Shown here: positions 1 to 9,372 of the stretch, in pieces
Numbering within the stretch: the stretch's first letter is position 1
Layout of the letters: each line of letters opens with the position of its first letter
DNA from: Ligilactobacillus aviarius subsp. aviarius DSM 20655
GTDB taxonomy: Bacteria > Bacillota > Bacilli > Lactobacillales > Lactobacillaceae
DNA length: 40,046 nt
Assembly (NCBI RefSeq): GCF_001436315.1
Contig: NZ_AYZA01000011.1
Location: 1-40,046, forward strand
Direction of reading: 5' to 3'
The notes under the pieces: model-generated
What the model saw: only the letters and a program-made list of their open reading frames with translations
The model's database searches: none
Told to the model about the DNA's origin: nothing
Made by a program: the position numbers and the translations under genes

Positions 1-86
1 CATGAATTGCCCTGCACATTTGTGTGTCGAAACATTGTTCAGTTTTCAAAGATCTATCAAATATTTAACTCCGCATCAGCGGAACA
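1..86 (-). other. 5' leader of a pre-16S rRNA (rRNA operon continues off the left edge)
   Basis: On the minus strand, positions 51 to 29 read CTTTGAAAACTGAACAATG and onward. This resembles the GAAAACTGAACA element found in rRNA leaders and spacers of Bacilli, where it takes part in antitermination or processing. It lies just downstream of a consensus promoter. The 16S gene itself should begin beyond position 1, so no mature rRNA is present. lysS followed by a co-directional rRNA operon is common in lactobacilli. The leader is recognised from memory; the 16S gene is inferred. Confidence 0.75.
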
Positions 87-92
87 TTTATT

Positions 93-121
93 ATATTATC
101 AAACAGGCACCAACTTGTCAA
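93..121 (-). promoter_or_regulatory. rRNA operon promoter (P2-like)
   Basis: The minus strand has TTGACA (116-121), a 17-bp spacer and TAATAT (93-98). This is the best match to the vegetative consensus in the window and drives leftward into the rRNA leader. Transcription should start near position 86. Confidence 0.85.
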
Positions 122-178
122 TAACTTTTTTATTTAATTATTAACATCAACTGTTGTTCCTTTTGACGACTTTGTTAG

Positions 179-206
179 TTTATCATCAAACCCCAATCAC
201 CGTCAA
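179..206 (-). promoter_or_regulatory. possible upstream tandem rRNA promoter (P1-like)
   Basis: The minus strand has TTGACG (201-206), a 16-bp spacer and GATAAA (179-184). It lies about 85 bp upstream of the strong promoter. Tandem promoters are usual for rRNA operons of Bacilli. The -10 box is weak. Confidence 0.4.
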
Positions 207-229
207 TCCCTTTTCTTAATTTTTCGAAA

Positions 230-257
230 TTTAATATTATAATTTTAATATTATAAT
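230..257. repeat. two tandem 14-bp A/T units upstream of the rRNA promoters
   Basis: Two copies of a TTTAATATTATAA-type unit sit 14 bp apart, between the lysS terminator and the upstream rRNA promoter. They may act as an UP-like element or simply be A/T-rich spacer. Nothing else is visible in this stretch of the 316-bp non-coding end. Confidence 0.5.
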
Positions 258-265
258 TTTTCCAA

Positions 266-301
266 AATCAAAAAAGAGCCCATGAACTTCATGTGCTCCT
301 T
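266..301 (-). terminator. intrinsic terminator of lysS
   Basis: On the minus strand, GAGC.CATGAA pairs with TTCATG.GCTC (276-298), followed by a run of T (271-275). It lies 16 bp past the lysS stop. Confidence 0.8.
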
Positions 302-316
302 AAAAAAGTGATTTAA

Positions 317-1822
<1,506 letters not shown>

Positions 1823-1844
1823 TTAATTTTTGACCTCTAGTGAG

Positions 1845-1853
1845 ATTATATCA
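1845..1853 (-). promoter_or_regulatory. lysS promoter, extended -10
   Basis: The minus strand reads TGATATAAT (TGn plus TATAAT), 38 bp before the lysS start. No good -35 box is seen. Read-through from dusB is also possible. Confidence 0.4.
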
Positions 1854-1879
1854 TATCAAAAAACACTAAACATCTTTAA

Positions 1880-2902
1880 TTAATTTCGTGAGTGTGCACG
1901 GCGAGCAGCCCGTCTTGCTGCCGCACTGTCTAAATCATTCAAGAAGTTATCAAAGATCTCGATCATTTCTTGTTCAGTGTCAGCATCATTCAATGCTGCT
2001 TTTGTTCGTGCAGACCGCGGAATGCCTTTCAGGTAGTATGCTGCCTGTGAACGGAATTCCCGGGGACCGATTTTTTCACCTTTCAGCTTGATCAAACGGT
2101 GAAGGTGTTCTTTGGCAACTTTGATTTTTTCTGCCGGAGTCGGTTCCGGAATTTCTTCACCCGTTTCAAGGTAATGGGTTACCTGCTTAACGATCCATGG
2201 GTTTCCTAATGCTGCCCGGCCAATCATGACGGCATCAGCCCCAACTTCATCCAGCATTCGCTTTGCGTCTTGCGGAGTACGCACATCGCCGTTTCCAACG
2301 AATGGAATCTTCGTTAAGTGATCAGCAACATCCTTTAAGATACCCCAATCAGCATGCCCTGAATAAAGTTGTTTCCGGGTCCGGCCGTGCATTGCAAGCA
2401 TTGATGCTCCGGCTTCTTCAGCCGCCAATGCGTTTTCAACCGCTAAGATGTGATCATCATCCCAACCGGTCCGCATTTTAACCGTGACCGGCTTGTCAAC
2501 TGCCGCCGTAACCGCCTTGACCATTTCGTAGATCTTGTCTGGGTCAAGCAACCAGTGGGCCCCAGCATCCGTCTTCGTAACCTTTGGCACCGGGCAGCCC
2601 ATGTTGATGTCAATGATATCCGTACTTGTATTTTCAGCAACGTATTGGGCTGCTTCAACCAGCGAATCCTTTGTCCCACCAAAAATTTGAACACTTACCG
2701 GGTGTTCGCTTTCATCAACGAACAACATTCCCAGGGTCTTTTTGTTTCGAAAATGAATTCCCTTATCTGAAATCATTTCACAAACAACTAATCCCGCACC
2801 GAACTCTTTGCAGATCATCCGAAACGCAACGTTAGTTACCCCTGCCATTGGCGCAACAACGACCCGGTTTGGAATTGTAATATCACCAATTTTCCATTCC
2901 AT
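1880..2902 (-). CDS. dusB: tRNA-dihydrouridine synthase
   Basis: FMN-dependent enzyme that reduces uridine to dihydrouridine in tRNA. At 340 residues it is close to the usual 330. The N-terminal TIM-barrel signature VVVAPMAGVTNVAFR starts at about residue 14. The catalytic cysteine is in NMGCPVPKV (C103). The FMN phosphate site MIGRAALGNPW lies at about residues 226-236. The C-terminal helical domain ends in an Arg/Ala-rich tail. The ATG lies 3 bp after the hslO stop, and its SD (AAAGAGGAT) is inside the hslO end, so the two are translationally coupled. The hslO-dusB-lysS order matches the yacC-dusB-lysS block of other Bacilli. Confidence 0.95.
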   Translation of the reverse strand: MEWKIGDITIPNRVVVAPMAGVTNVAFRMICKEFGAGLVVCEMISDKGIHFRNKKTLGMLFVDESEHPVSVQIFGGTKDSLVEAAQYVAENTSTDIIDINMGCPVPKVTKTDAGAHWLLDPDKIYEMVKAVTAAVDKPVTVKMRTGWDDDHILAVENALAAEEAGASMLAMHGRTRKQLYSGHADWGILKDVADHLTKIPFVGNGDVRTPQDAKRMLDEVGADAVMIGRAALGNPWIVKQVTHYLETGEEIPEPTPAEKIKVAKEHLHRLIKLKGEKIGPREFRSQAAYYLKGIPRSARTKAALNDADTEQEMIEIFDNFLNDLDSAAARRAARRAHSRN

Positions 2903-2905
2903 TGC

Positions 2906-3808
2906 TTAATCCTCTTTCTTTCCGTTTTGTTTTTTGACCTTAATGATCTTCCGTAATTCGTCTTCAGTAAACTGATACTTCTTGCCGCAGAAATGGCATA
3001 CGGCTTCAGCTCCATGATCTTCATCGGCCATTTCTTGAAGCTGATCAGTCGGTAAACTTGTCAACACGCCTAAGAAGCGTTCCCGCGAGCAATCGCAGTG
3101 ATAACTGACCGGCATTTTATCAAGGACCTTAACGTTTTCAGCGCCGAGAATTTCATTTAAAATATCTTCCGGTTTCTTGCCATCGCGCATCATTTCAGAA
3201 ACCATTGGAATTTCAGCTAACCGCTTTTCGATTTGGCTGATCGTTTCTTCCTTTGCTCCCGGCATTACCTGAATCATAAAGCCACCCGCCGTTTCAATTG
3301 AGTTATCGCTGTTAACAAAAACTGACAAGCCAACTGAAGATGGAATCTGTTCTGACTTAGCAAGATAATACGTGAAGTCTTCGCCAAGTTCGCCGGATAC
3401 TAACGGCACTTGCCCCGTAAATGGTTCTTTCAAGCCGAGATCCTTTGTAACTGCAAGAAAACCTTCTGTTCCGACGGCCCCCTTCACATCAATTTTGTGT
3501 TTATCATTTAACGGTAAATGAACATGCGGATTTTGAACGTATCCCTTCACCGTTCCGTTGGCATTGCCATCAACGACGATTCCGCCAACCGGACCGTTCC
3601 CATTGATCTTGACCGTCATTGTTTCATCGCCTTGAAGTGAAGCTGATGCGAGTAATAAAGTCCCTACCAGACTCCGTCCAAGGGCTGCCGAAGCCGCACT
3701 CCAAGTATCATGCAATTTTTGAGCTGTGCTGACCGTTTCTGTGGCGTCGACTGCATATGCTCTGATCTGACTGTCAAACGCCAAACTTTTTACTAAATAA
3801 TCGCTCAT
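2906..3808 (-). CDS. hslO: Hsp33 redox-regulated chaperonin
   Basis: Holdase chaperone activated by oxidation. When its zinc is lost and disulfides form, it unfolds partly and binds aggregating proteins in the cytosol. At 300 residues it is of standard length. The redox switch is intact: C238-x-C240 in YHCDCSRERF and C271-x-x-C274 in CHFCGKKY. The N-terminal AFDSQIRAYAVDATETV block is typical. The ATG is preceded by AGAAGGGAT. It has its own extended -10 promoter after the ftsH terminator and is followed closely by dusB. The C-terminus is Lys-rich, which is unremarkable. Confidence 0.96.
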   Translation of the reverse strand: MSDYLVKSLAFDSQIRAYAVDATETVSTAQKLHDTWSAASAALGRSLVGTLLLASASLQGDETMTVKINGNGPVGGIVVDGNANGTVKGYVQNPHVHLPLNDKHKIDVKGAVGTEGFLAVTKDLGLKEPFTGQVPLVSGELGEDFTYYLAKSEQIPSSVGLSVFVNSDNSIETAGGFMIQVMPGAKEETISQIEKRLAEIPMVSEMMRDGKKPEDILNEILGAENVKVLDKMPVSYHCDCSRERFLGVLTSLPTDQLQEMADEDHGAEAVCHFCGKKYQFTEDELRKIIKVKKQNGKKED

Positions 3809-3838
3809 AAACTATCCCTTCTTTTCTTCCAAACTAAG

Positions 3839-3847
3839 ATTTTACCA
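3839..3847 (-). promoter_or_regulatory. hslO promoter, extended -10
   Basis: The minus strand reads TGGTAAAAT 31 bp before the hslO ATG and downstream of the ftsH terminator. The -35 region is a poor T-rich match. Confidence 0.4.
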
Positions 3848-3891
3848 TGTTCTTTTTTAAAAATAAAAAAATATTTAATTCCGATTAACAT

Positions 3892-3919
3892 AAAAAGTGA
3901 CCATGTTAACCATAGTCAC
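3892..3919 (-). terminator. intrinsic terminator of ftsH
   Basis: Minus-strand GTGACTATG-gttaa-CATGGTCAC (3897-3919) is followed by TTTTTA. It lies 12 bp past the ftsH stop. Confidence 0.85.
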
Positions 3920-3931
3920 CCTTTATGCTAT

Positions 3932-6046
3932 TTAGCCTTCGTCTTGATGTGAATCATCATGCTTTTCACTCGGATAGAATGTTTGCGTTGGTAATGATTC
4001 ATCGTCTTGTTTTTCGGCCTTTTTTTCAGCTGCAACTTCTTGAGCATCGATCTTTTGGCGTTGAGCGTCTTTCCGTTCTAATGCCTTCTTAGCTTCTTCA
4101 AATGAACCTGATTTTTCACTTGGAAATTCATCTTCATTTTCAGCTGGCATCTTGCCGGTCTTGAACAAACTCAAGATTTGCTTTTCGTTAAGTGTTTCAT
4201 ACTTCAATAAGGCTTCAGCAATTACCCGGTGTTGTTCACGGTGTTCTTGGATAATCCGTTTAGCAGTTTCCATTCCTTCGTTTGAAAGCCGCATAACTTC
4301 TTCATCGATCAAGTTTGCCGTTTGGCCTGAGTAACTGTGTTGACCGTCAAATTCGCCCGGTTGCATGTTTGCTTGCCCTTCGTATTGAACCGGCCCAAGT
4401 TTTTCACTCATTCCGTATTCAGTAACCATGGCCCGTGCTAATTGAGTTGCTTGTTGGAAGTCGTTTGCAGCTCCGGATGATTGTTGTCCGAAGATAATTT
4501 CTTCGGCAGCACGTCCACCCATCAAACCGGCGATTTGTTCCTTCAAGTCCTTCTTGGAGTTCAGCATTTGATCATCCCGCGGAAGCATGATTGCATATCC
4601 GCCAGCACGTCCCCGAGGTACGATCGTAACCTTATGAACGACGCGGGCATCATTCAAAACAAGGCCGACAATTGTGTGGCCGGCTTCGTGGAACGCAACG
4701 GTCCGGCGTTCTTGTTCACTGATTACCCGATCACGTTTAGCTGGTCCGGCAATTACCCGGTCTTCAGCTTCATCAATATCTGAAGCATCGATTTCATTCT
4801 TATCGCGCCGCGCAGCCAACAATGCAGCTTCGTTCAGCAAGTTTGCTAAATCAGCCCCGACAAAGCCCGGAGTTTGTTTAGCAATCATCTTCAAGTCAAC
4901 ATCGTCTGCCAACGGCTTGCCCTTTGAGTGGACCTTCAAGATGGCTTCCCGGCCCTTAACATCTGGCCGGCCAACCAAAATCTTCCGGTCAAAACGACCC
5001 GGACGAAGTAAGGCTGGATCCAAAACATCTGACCGGTTGGTGGCTGCCATTACGATGACGCCTTCGTCACCTTCGAACCCGTCCATTTCTACTAACAATT
5101 GGTTCAAGGTTTGTTCACGTTCATCGTGGCCGCCGCCCATGCCGTTGCCCCGTTTGCGACCAACGGCATCGATTTCATCGATAAAGATGATCGATGGTGC
5201 ATTCTTCTTGGCGTTTTCAAACAAGTCACGAACACGACTTGCCCCAACCCCGACAAACATTTCAACGAAGTCAGAACCAGAAATTGAGAAGAACGGAACG
5301 CCTGCTTCACCAGCAACCGCTTTTGCAAGCAAAGTTTTCCCAGTTCCTGGAGGGCCTTCAAGCAGAACCCCTGATGGAATCTTAGCCCCTAACCGTTGGA
5401 ATTTATGCGGATCACGCAAAAATTCAACAACTTCAACCAATTCCTGCTTTTCTTCTTCTTCACCGGCAACATCTGAGAAACGAATCTTGTTTTCTTTCTT
5501 GTCGATTGGCTTGGCCTTTGACTTGCCAAAGCTCATCATCCGACCGCCGCCTTGGCCACCGCCGGCATTGCCCATCATCATGTAGAAGAAGAAAATCATG
5601 ATCACGATCGGCACGATGGTCAACAATAACTGCATCCAAATGCTGCTTGATTGTTCTTCCTTCGCGCTGTTTGCAACGTGATTCTTTTGGGCGTACTTCA
5701 TCACTTCATTCACGGTTCCTTCGTTAGTAACCATGTCCGTTGTGAAGTTCTTCGCGGTTGAACTGCCGCCGCCCATGCCTGTCAGACTATTCTTCTTTGA
5801 GGAAGTCTTTACTGGTTTACGGTATTCCCCTGAAACTTTATAAACGTTTCCAGAAGGTTCTAACGTAAACTTCTTTACATTGTCCTTCTTTAATTCAGAA
5901 ATAAATGTACTTGACTGAATTTGTTGGGTCGATGAGTCGTTACTGCCACCTGTAAAGTAGTAGACCGCTCCCATGATTCCCAGGAAGACGACAATGTAGA
6001 AAAGACTATTCCGGAATAGTCCATTCTTTTTATTGTTATTATTCAT
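3932..6046 (-). CDS. ftsH: ATP-dependent zinc metalloprotease FtsH
   Basis: Membrane-anchored AAA+ protease that degrades misfolded membrane proteins and short-lived regulators. 704 residues. The first membrane helix is at about 12-32, followed by an extracytoplasmic domain that includes a Gly/Ser/Lys-rich patch, and a second helix at about 138-160. The AAA domain has Walker A GPPGTGKT (about 230-237) and Walker B IIFIDEID. The zinc site is HEAGH at about residue 455. The C-terminal 70 residues are a charged, coiled-coil-like tail rich in Glu, Lys and Gln, as in other lactobacilli. The SD GGAGGAAATA precedes the ATG. The gene follows hpt by 72 bp, a gap holding a promoter, and ends in its own terminator. 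Confidence 0.97.
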   Translation of the reverse strand: MNNNNKKNGLFRNSLFYIVVFLGIMGAVYYFTGGSNDSSTQQIQSSTFISELKKDNVKKFTLEPSGNVYKVSGEYRKPVKTSSKKNSLTGMGGGSSTAKNFTTDMVTNEGTVNEVMKYAQKNHVANSAKEEQSSSIWMQLLLTIVPIVIMIFFFYMMMGNAGGGQGGGRMMSFGKSKAKPIDKKENKIRFSDVAGEEEEKQELVEVVEFLRDPHKFQRLGAKIPSGVLLEGPPGTGKTLLAKAVAGEAGVPFFSISGSDFVEMFVGVGASRVRDLFENAKKNAPSIIFIDEIDAVGRKRGNGMGGGHDEREQTLNQLLVEMDGFEGDEGVIVMAATNRSDVLDPALLRPGRFDRKILVGRPDVKGREAILKVHSKGKPLADDVDLKMIAKQTPGFVGADLANLLNEAALLAARRDKNEIDASDIDEAEDRVIAGPAKRDRVISEQERRTVAFHEAGHTIVGLVLNDARVVHKVTIVPRGRAGGYAIMLPRDDQMLNSKKDLKEQIAGLMGGRAAEEIIFGQQSSGAANDFQQATQLARAMVTEYGMSEKLGPVQYEGQANMQPGEFDGQHSYSGQTANLIDEEVMRLSNEGMETAKRIIQEHREQHRVIAEALLKYETLNEKQILSLFKTGKMPAENEDEFPSEKSGSFEEAKKALERKDAQRQKIDAQEVAAEKKAEKQDDESLPTQTFYPSEKHDDSHQDEG

Positions 6047-6092
6047 TATTTCCTCCTACGACAATAACTAATAATTCAAAGTTATCAAGCTA

Positions 6093-6121
6093 ATCATATC
6101 ATACTTGACTTTTTTTGACTA
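6093..6121 (-). promoter_or_regulatory. ftsH promoter
   Basis: Minus-strand TAGTCA (6116-6121), 17-bp spacer and TATGAT (6093-6098) preceded by TGA, an extended -10. The -35 box overlaps the hpt stop codon. Confidence 0.5.
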
Positions 6122-6667
6122 TTCTTGATTATCAGCGTAAATTTCCGGTTTCAAAACCCCAACGAATGGCAAGTTCCGGTAGTGGCCCATGTAATCAAGC
6201 CCAAAACCGACAACAAATTCGTTTGGAACTTTAAAGCCCGTATAATCCGGAACAATTCCTTCGATCCGCCGATCCGGTTTATCTAATAAAGTACAGATTT
6301 TAACTGATTTGGCGTTCCGCTTTTCAAATAGGTCAACTAAACATTTCAATGTCCGGCCAGTATCAATAATATCTTCAATGATCAGCACATTCCGGCCTTC
6401 AACCGACGTATCAAGGTCCTTAATGATCTTGACATCACCCGATGAAACGGTTTCGTTGCCGTAACTTGAAACGTCCATAAAATCTAATTCGCAGTACGTA
6501 TTGATTTCGCGAACGATATCAGAGTAAAAAACGGCCGCACCCTTTAAAATACAGATTACAAGCGGATCTTTGCCTTCAAAATCCTTGGTGATCTGCTTTC
6601 CCATTTTCTCAGTTGCATCTTGAATCTGTTCTCGACTATAAAGAACTTTCAAAATATCATCATTCAT
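6119..6667 (-). CDS. hpt: Hypoxanthine phosphoribosyltransferase
   Basis: Salvages hypoxanthine or guanine with PRPP to give IMP or GMP. 182 residues, the family norm. The PRPP-binding loop is [14 protein letters not shown]. The flexible loop and active-site region include [15 protein letters not shown]. The purine-binding C-terminal part includes FVVGFGLDY. The start has the SD AGAGGTAAAAAG. It lies 4 bp after tilS, the conserved tilS-hpt-ftsH arrangement in Firmicutes, and is probably co-transcribed with tilS. Confidence 0.95.
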   Translation of the reverse strand: MNDDILKVLYSREQIQDATEKMGKQITKDFEGKDPLVICILKGAAVFYSDIVREINTYCELDFMDVSSYGNETVSSGDVKIIKDLDTSVEGRNVLIIEDIIDTGRTLKCLVDLFEKRNAKSVKICTLLDKPDRRIEGIVPDYTGFKVPNEFVVGFGLDYMGHYRNLPFVGVLKPEIYADNQE

Positions 6668-6671
6668 CTTT

Positions 6672-8018
6672 TTACCTCTTTCTGTACTTTATCGCTACTA
6701 TGTAACGAATTGTAGCATTTTCCACGGGTTGTGACAAATAGATCATTGAATTTGGCTGATCACCGAAAAGGGCATAAACTTCCTGCTTTTCATCAGCGAT
6801 CACCCACAATGCTTGCCGCTCCCGTTGTGAAATTTTTTTATCAATTAAAAAACGGGTCAGTTTTTTAGTTCCTTCACGAATCCGCAGCCAATCCCCCGGC
6901 AACCGATGCCGCAAAGTTAATCCGGCTGGCAAACGGCTAAACCTTAGTTGTTCGTCTGCATCCCGCTGTTCATGGTGGTTAAGCGCTAGTTCAAAGGTTG
7001 CCGTGCTAGCCGGCGTTTCACCTTGAATCAAGAATGATTGATTCGAAACCTTTTCGAATGCTTTCTCCCGGGAAATTAAATAGAAGTGCATGTACTCCTT
7101 AACCACCGCTCGCTTCGCATCCAACTGAAAGGTTCCTTGCGGTTTTTGGCGATTTTCTAAAAAGCTGCTGACCTCGGCAAACTGCCGCTGGTGAAGCGGA
7201 ACGCCATGCTGAATCAGATATTCTTTTAATACCGCCCGCCGCATTGCCGCATCAAGTTGCAGCCATGCTGGTAGACTCACCCGATCATCTTCGAGCAACT
7301 GGGTTAACTGCTGCTGTAAAATTTGCTGATTAACTTTCAACGTCGACCTTAACTGTTGCGTGTAACTGCGGACATGATCCAAAAAGCGTGGATTCTCCTG
7401 TTTTAATTGCGGAATAATGTGGTGGCGGATTCGATTCCGCAAAACATCGTCATCGTGATTGGTTTCATCTTCAAAAAAGGTTAACTGATGTTGCCGGGCA
7501 TAATCATACAGCTGCTGTTTGGAATATGGTAAAAGCGGCCGAATCACTTGCCGTCCTTGTCCCATTGACCGGCAAGGAGCAATCCCCACCAACTGGGATA
7601 GTTCACCGCCGCGAAGCAGCTTCATCAAAAACGTTTCTGCCAGATCATCGGCATGGTGCGCCGTTGCCAGCGTGGAAATTTTCAACTCAGCCATCGTTTT
7701 TGAAAAGAAAGCATACCGAAAGTTTCGTGCAGCTTCCTCAATTCCGTGTTGTGGGTGTTGATCAGCATCCCAAACACCAATTTTCAACGGTAAGTGATGC
7801 TGACGACAATATTCTTGAATAAACTTGGTTTCATCCTTACTTTGCTTTCGCAAACGGTGATCAACATAGCCGACCGTAATTTGCGGCCGCAGATCAGCAG
7901 ATAAGTGCTGCAGCAAATCTAGTAAAACCATTGAATCAACGCCCGTTGAAACGGCTACTAAAAGCGGCTGACAATTTAAATCAAACTTCTTCCAATTTTG
8001 AATAAATTCTAATTCCAT
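6672..8018 (-). CDS. tilS: tRNA(Ile)-lysidine synthetase
   Basis: ATP-dependent enzyme that converts C34 of the AUA-reading tRNA-Ile to lysidine. The N-terminal N-type ATP pyrophosphatase has its PP-loop at [13 protein letters not shown]. The serine-rich loop usually reads SGGVDS; here its second residue is Thr (T25). The TilS middle domain (about 220-320) and C-terminal domain (about 360-448) follow. I place the start at the ATG at 8018 (448 aa), which has AGGTGA 5 bp upstream. A TTG at 8057 would add 13 residues, but that codon lies inside the intrinsic terminator hairpin of the preceding gene and has no SD. Confidence 0.94.
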   Translation of the reverse strand: MELEFIQNWKKFDLNCQPLLVAVSTGVDSMVLLDLLQHLSADLRPQITVGYVDHRLRKQSKDETKFIQEYCRQHHLPLKIGVWDADQHPQHGIEEAARNFRYAFFSKTMAELKISTLATAHHADDLAETFLMKLLRGGELSQLVGIAPCRSMGQGRQVIRPLLPYSKQQLYDYARQHQLTFFEDETNHDDDVLRNRIRHHIIPQLKQENPRFLDHVRSYTQQLRSTLKVNQQILQQQLTQLLEDDRVSLPAWLQLDAAMRRAVLKEYLIQHGVPLHQRQFAEVSSFLENRQKPQGTFQLDAKRAVVKEYMHFYLISREKAFEKVSNQSFLIQGETPASTATFELALNHHEQRDADEQLRFSRLPAGLTLRHRLPGDWLRIREGTKKLTRFLIDKKISQRERQALWVIADEKQEVYALFGDQPNSMIYLSQPVENATIRYIVAIKYRKR

Positions 8019-8040
8019 TCGGTCACCTATTTCAGATACG

Positions 8041-8068
8041 AAAAGAGACTGGGACAAGCTCCAGTCTC
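8041..8068 (-). terminator. intrinsic terminator after the S1-domain gene
   Basis: Minus-strand GAGACTGG-agcttgtc-CCAGTCTC (8045-8068), a perfect 8-bp stem followed by TTTT. No strong promoter is visible between it and tilS, so tilS-hpt may depend on partial read-through. Confidence 0.85.
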
Positions 8069-8096
8069 GGATTTAATATTTTTCAACTTATTAATA

Positions 8097-8534
8097 TTAG
8101 CTGCGCCGGCCGCCGCGACCGCCACGCTTACCATCGGTATTCCGTTTAAGGGACGTTAACCGTTCATCACTTTCCTTTAGGAACCCTGCTAAAAGGGCAT
8201 CAAAATCTTTCTTTTGATGATTATTCTTGTTTCCATGGAAACGATGGTTACTTCCTTGGCGATTGCCATTGTGATGATTATTCTTGGATTTATCAGGCTT
8301 CGGCATGGCTTGCTTGATCGACAATGAGATCTTGCCGTCATCGTCAACTTTCAGAACCTTGACTTGAACTTCGTCGCCGACCTTTAAGACATCATGGATA
8401 TCCTTGACGTACGTGTTCGAAACTTCACTGATATGAACTAACCCGGTCTGGTGATCACCAAGATCAATGAATGCTCCGAAGTTCGTGATTCCTGAAACCT
8501 TACCTGAAACTTTCGTTCCCACTTCAACTGTCAT
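8097..8534 (-). CDS. yabR: S1 RNA-binding domain protein, YabR-type
   Basis: Small RNA-binding protein of unclear cellular role. 145 residues. An N-terminal S1 domain (about 3-75) is seen in GTKVSGKVSGITNFGAFIDLG and GLVHISEVS. A basic, low-complexity Asn/His/Lys/Gly-rich linker and an Arg/Gly-rich end (GKRGGRGGRRS) follow. The SD GGGAGG is 13 bp from the ATG, longer than usual, with a T-rich spacer. It follows divIC, as yabR does in Bacillus. The extended -10 box TGTTATACT lies upstream. Confidence 0.88.
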   Translation of the reverse strand: MTVEVGTKVSGKVSGITNFGAFIDLGDHQTGLVHISEVSNTYVKDIHDVLKVGDEVQVKVLKVDDDGKISLSIKQAMPKPDKSKNNHHNGNRQGSNHRFHGNKNNHQKKDFDALLAGFLKESDERLTSLKRNTDGKRGGRGGRRS

Positions 8535-8572
8535 AAAAAAATTTAATCCTCCCAGAAATTGATGTTTCTTTC

Positions 8573-8581
8573 AGTATAACA
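8573..8581 (-). promoter_or_regulatory. yabR promoter, extended -10
   Basis: The minus strand reads TGTTATACT, about 40 bp before the yabR ATG in an 89-bp gap. No convincing -35 box is seen. Confidence 0.4.
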
Positions 8582-8623
8582 CTGTTTAAATATTTTAATA
8601 AGCGTCTAAATTCATTTATTTAA

Positions 8624-9031
8624 CTAATTTTCAGTAACGGTTTTGGCCTTATCACTTGGCAAACTATAAATCGTTTCGCCGTCTTTTGAGAAGAAGTATT
8701 TCTTCCGGATGATTTTCGCCAAATAATCCGAATCCTTTAACTCAGCTACCCGTTGATTCAGCTTTTGATTCTGTTGTTTAGCACTCTTTAATTCCACGCG
8801 CGCTTCCCGTGTCTTTTTTCCAAGAACCGCTGCCTGAATGTTATTTTGAATAATGTTAAAGCCAAACATGATCGTGATCACCAACATCACGCCGCAAAGA
8901 ATCAGCATTTTCATCCGGTGTTTCCGCGTTAATGCCAGTTGTTTTTGAGTAACTGCATTTTGAGCGGTTTGCTGATTATAGTATTCCTGATTAATGACCT
9001 TTAACTTTTTGCTTTTCTTCTTTTGCGCCAT
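8624..9031 (-). CDS. divIC: Septum formation initiator DivIC
   Basis: Bitopic divisome protein that works with FtsL and DivIB at the septum. The cytoplasmic N-terminus is basic (AQKKKSKKLK). One membrane helix lies at about residues 44-65 (MLILCGVMLVITIMFGFNII). An extracellular coiled coil at about 75-110 is rich in Lys, Gln and Leu. I start at the ATG at 9031 (135 aa) because AAGGAG lies 6 bp upstream. An in-frame GTG at 9064 would put that SD inside the gene. Its place between rqcP and yabR matches Bacillus. Confidence 0.93.
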   Translation of the reverse strand: MAQKKKSKKLKVINQEYYNQQTAQNAVTQKQLALTRKHRMKMLILCGVMLVITIMFGFNIIQNNIQAAVLGKKTREARVELKSAKQQNQKLNQRVAELKDSDYLAKIIRKKYFFSKDGETIYSLPSDKAKTVTEN

Positions 9032-9102
9032 TGTACTCTCCTTATCAAACCGACTAGATCTCACTACTCAAATTATAACAAACCGCCACTTAAAAAAGTA
9101 CC

Positions 9103-9372
9103 TTACATCCGATAATCTTCTTGATATTCTTCAGAAACAACCGTATACAAATCCTGCGATTCGTTTTTCTTCGTTGTATCCTTGATATCGTTAACTTTAA
9201 CGGTCAAAGTTTTGTTACCAAAATTAATCACGATCTCATCGCCGATTGCAACCTTGGAAGATGACTTAGCAACCTTACCGTTAACCGTTACTCGGCCTTG
9301 GTCAGCAATATCCTTTGCAACCGAACGCCGTTTAATGATTCGTGATACTTTTAAAAATTTGTCTAATCTCAT
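9103..9372 (-). CDS. rqcP: RqcP, S4-domain ribosome quality control factor
   Basis: Equivalent of Bacillus YabO. It binds the 50S-peptidyl-tRNA complex with RqcH and supports alanine tailing of stalled nascent chains. 89 residues, almost entirely an S4 RNA-binding domain: MRLDKFLKVSRIIKRRSVAK, then DQGRVTVNGKVAKSSSKVAIGD. An acidic tail follows. The start overlaps the flippase stop by 4 bp (ATGA), so translation is coupled. The function is assigned from family and position. Confidence 0.92.
   Translation of the reverse strand: MRLDKFLKVSRIIKRRSVAKDIADQGRVTVNGKVAKSSSKVAIGDEIVINFGNKTLTVKVNDIKDTTKKNESQDLYTVVSEEYQEDYRM

Noticed and set aside
4674-5585. A 303-codon open frame on the plus strand opposite ftsH
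   Set aside because: It is the complement of a highly conserved AAA+ protease, with Ser/Pro-rich composition and no SD.
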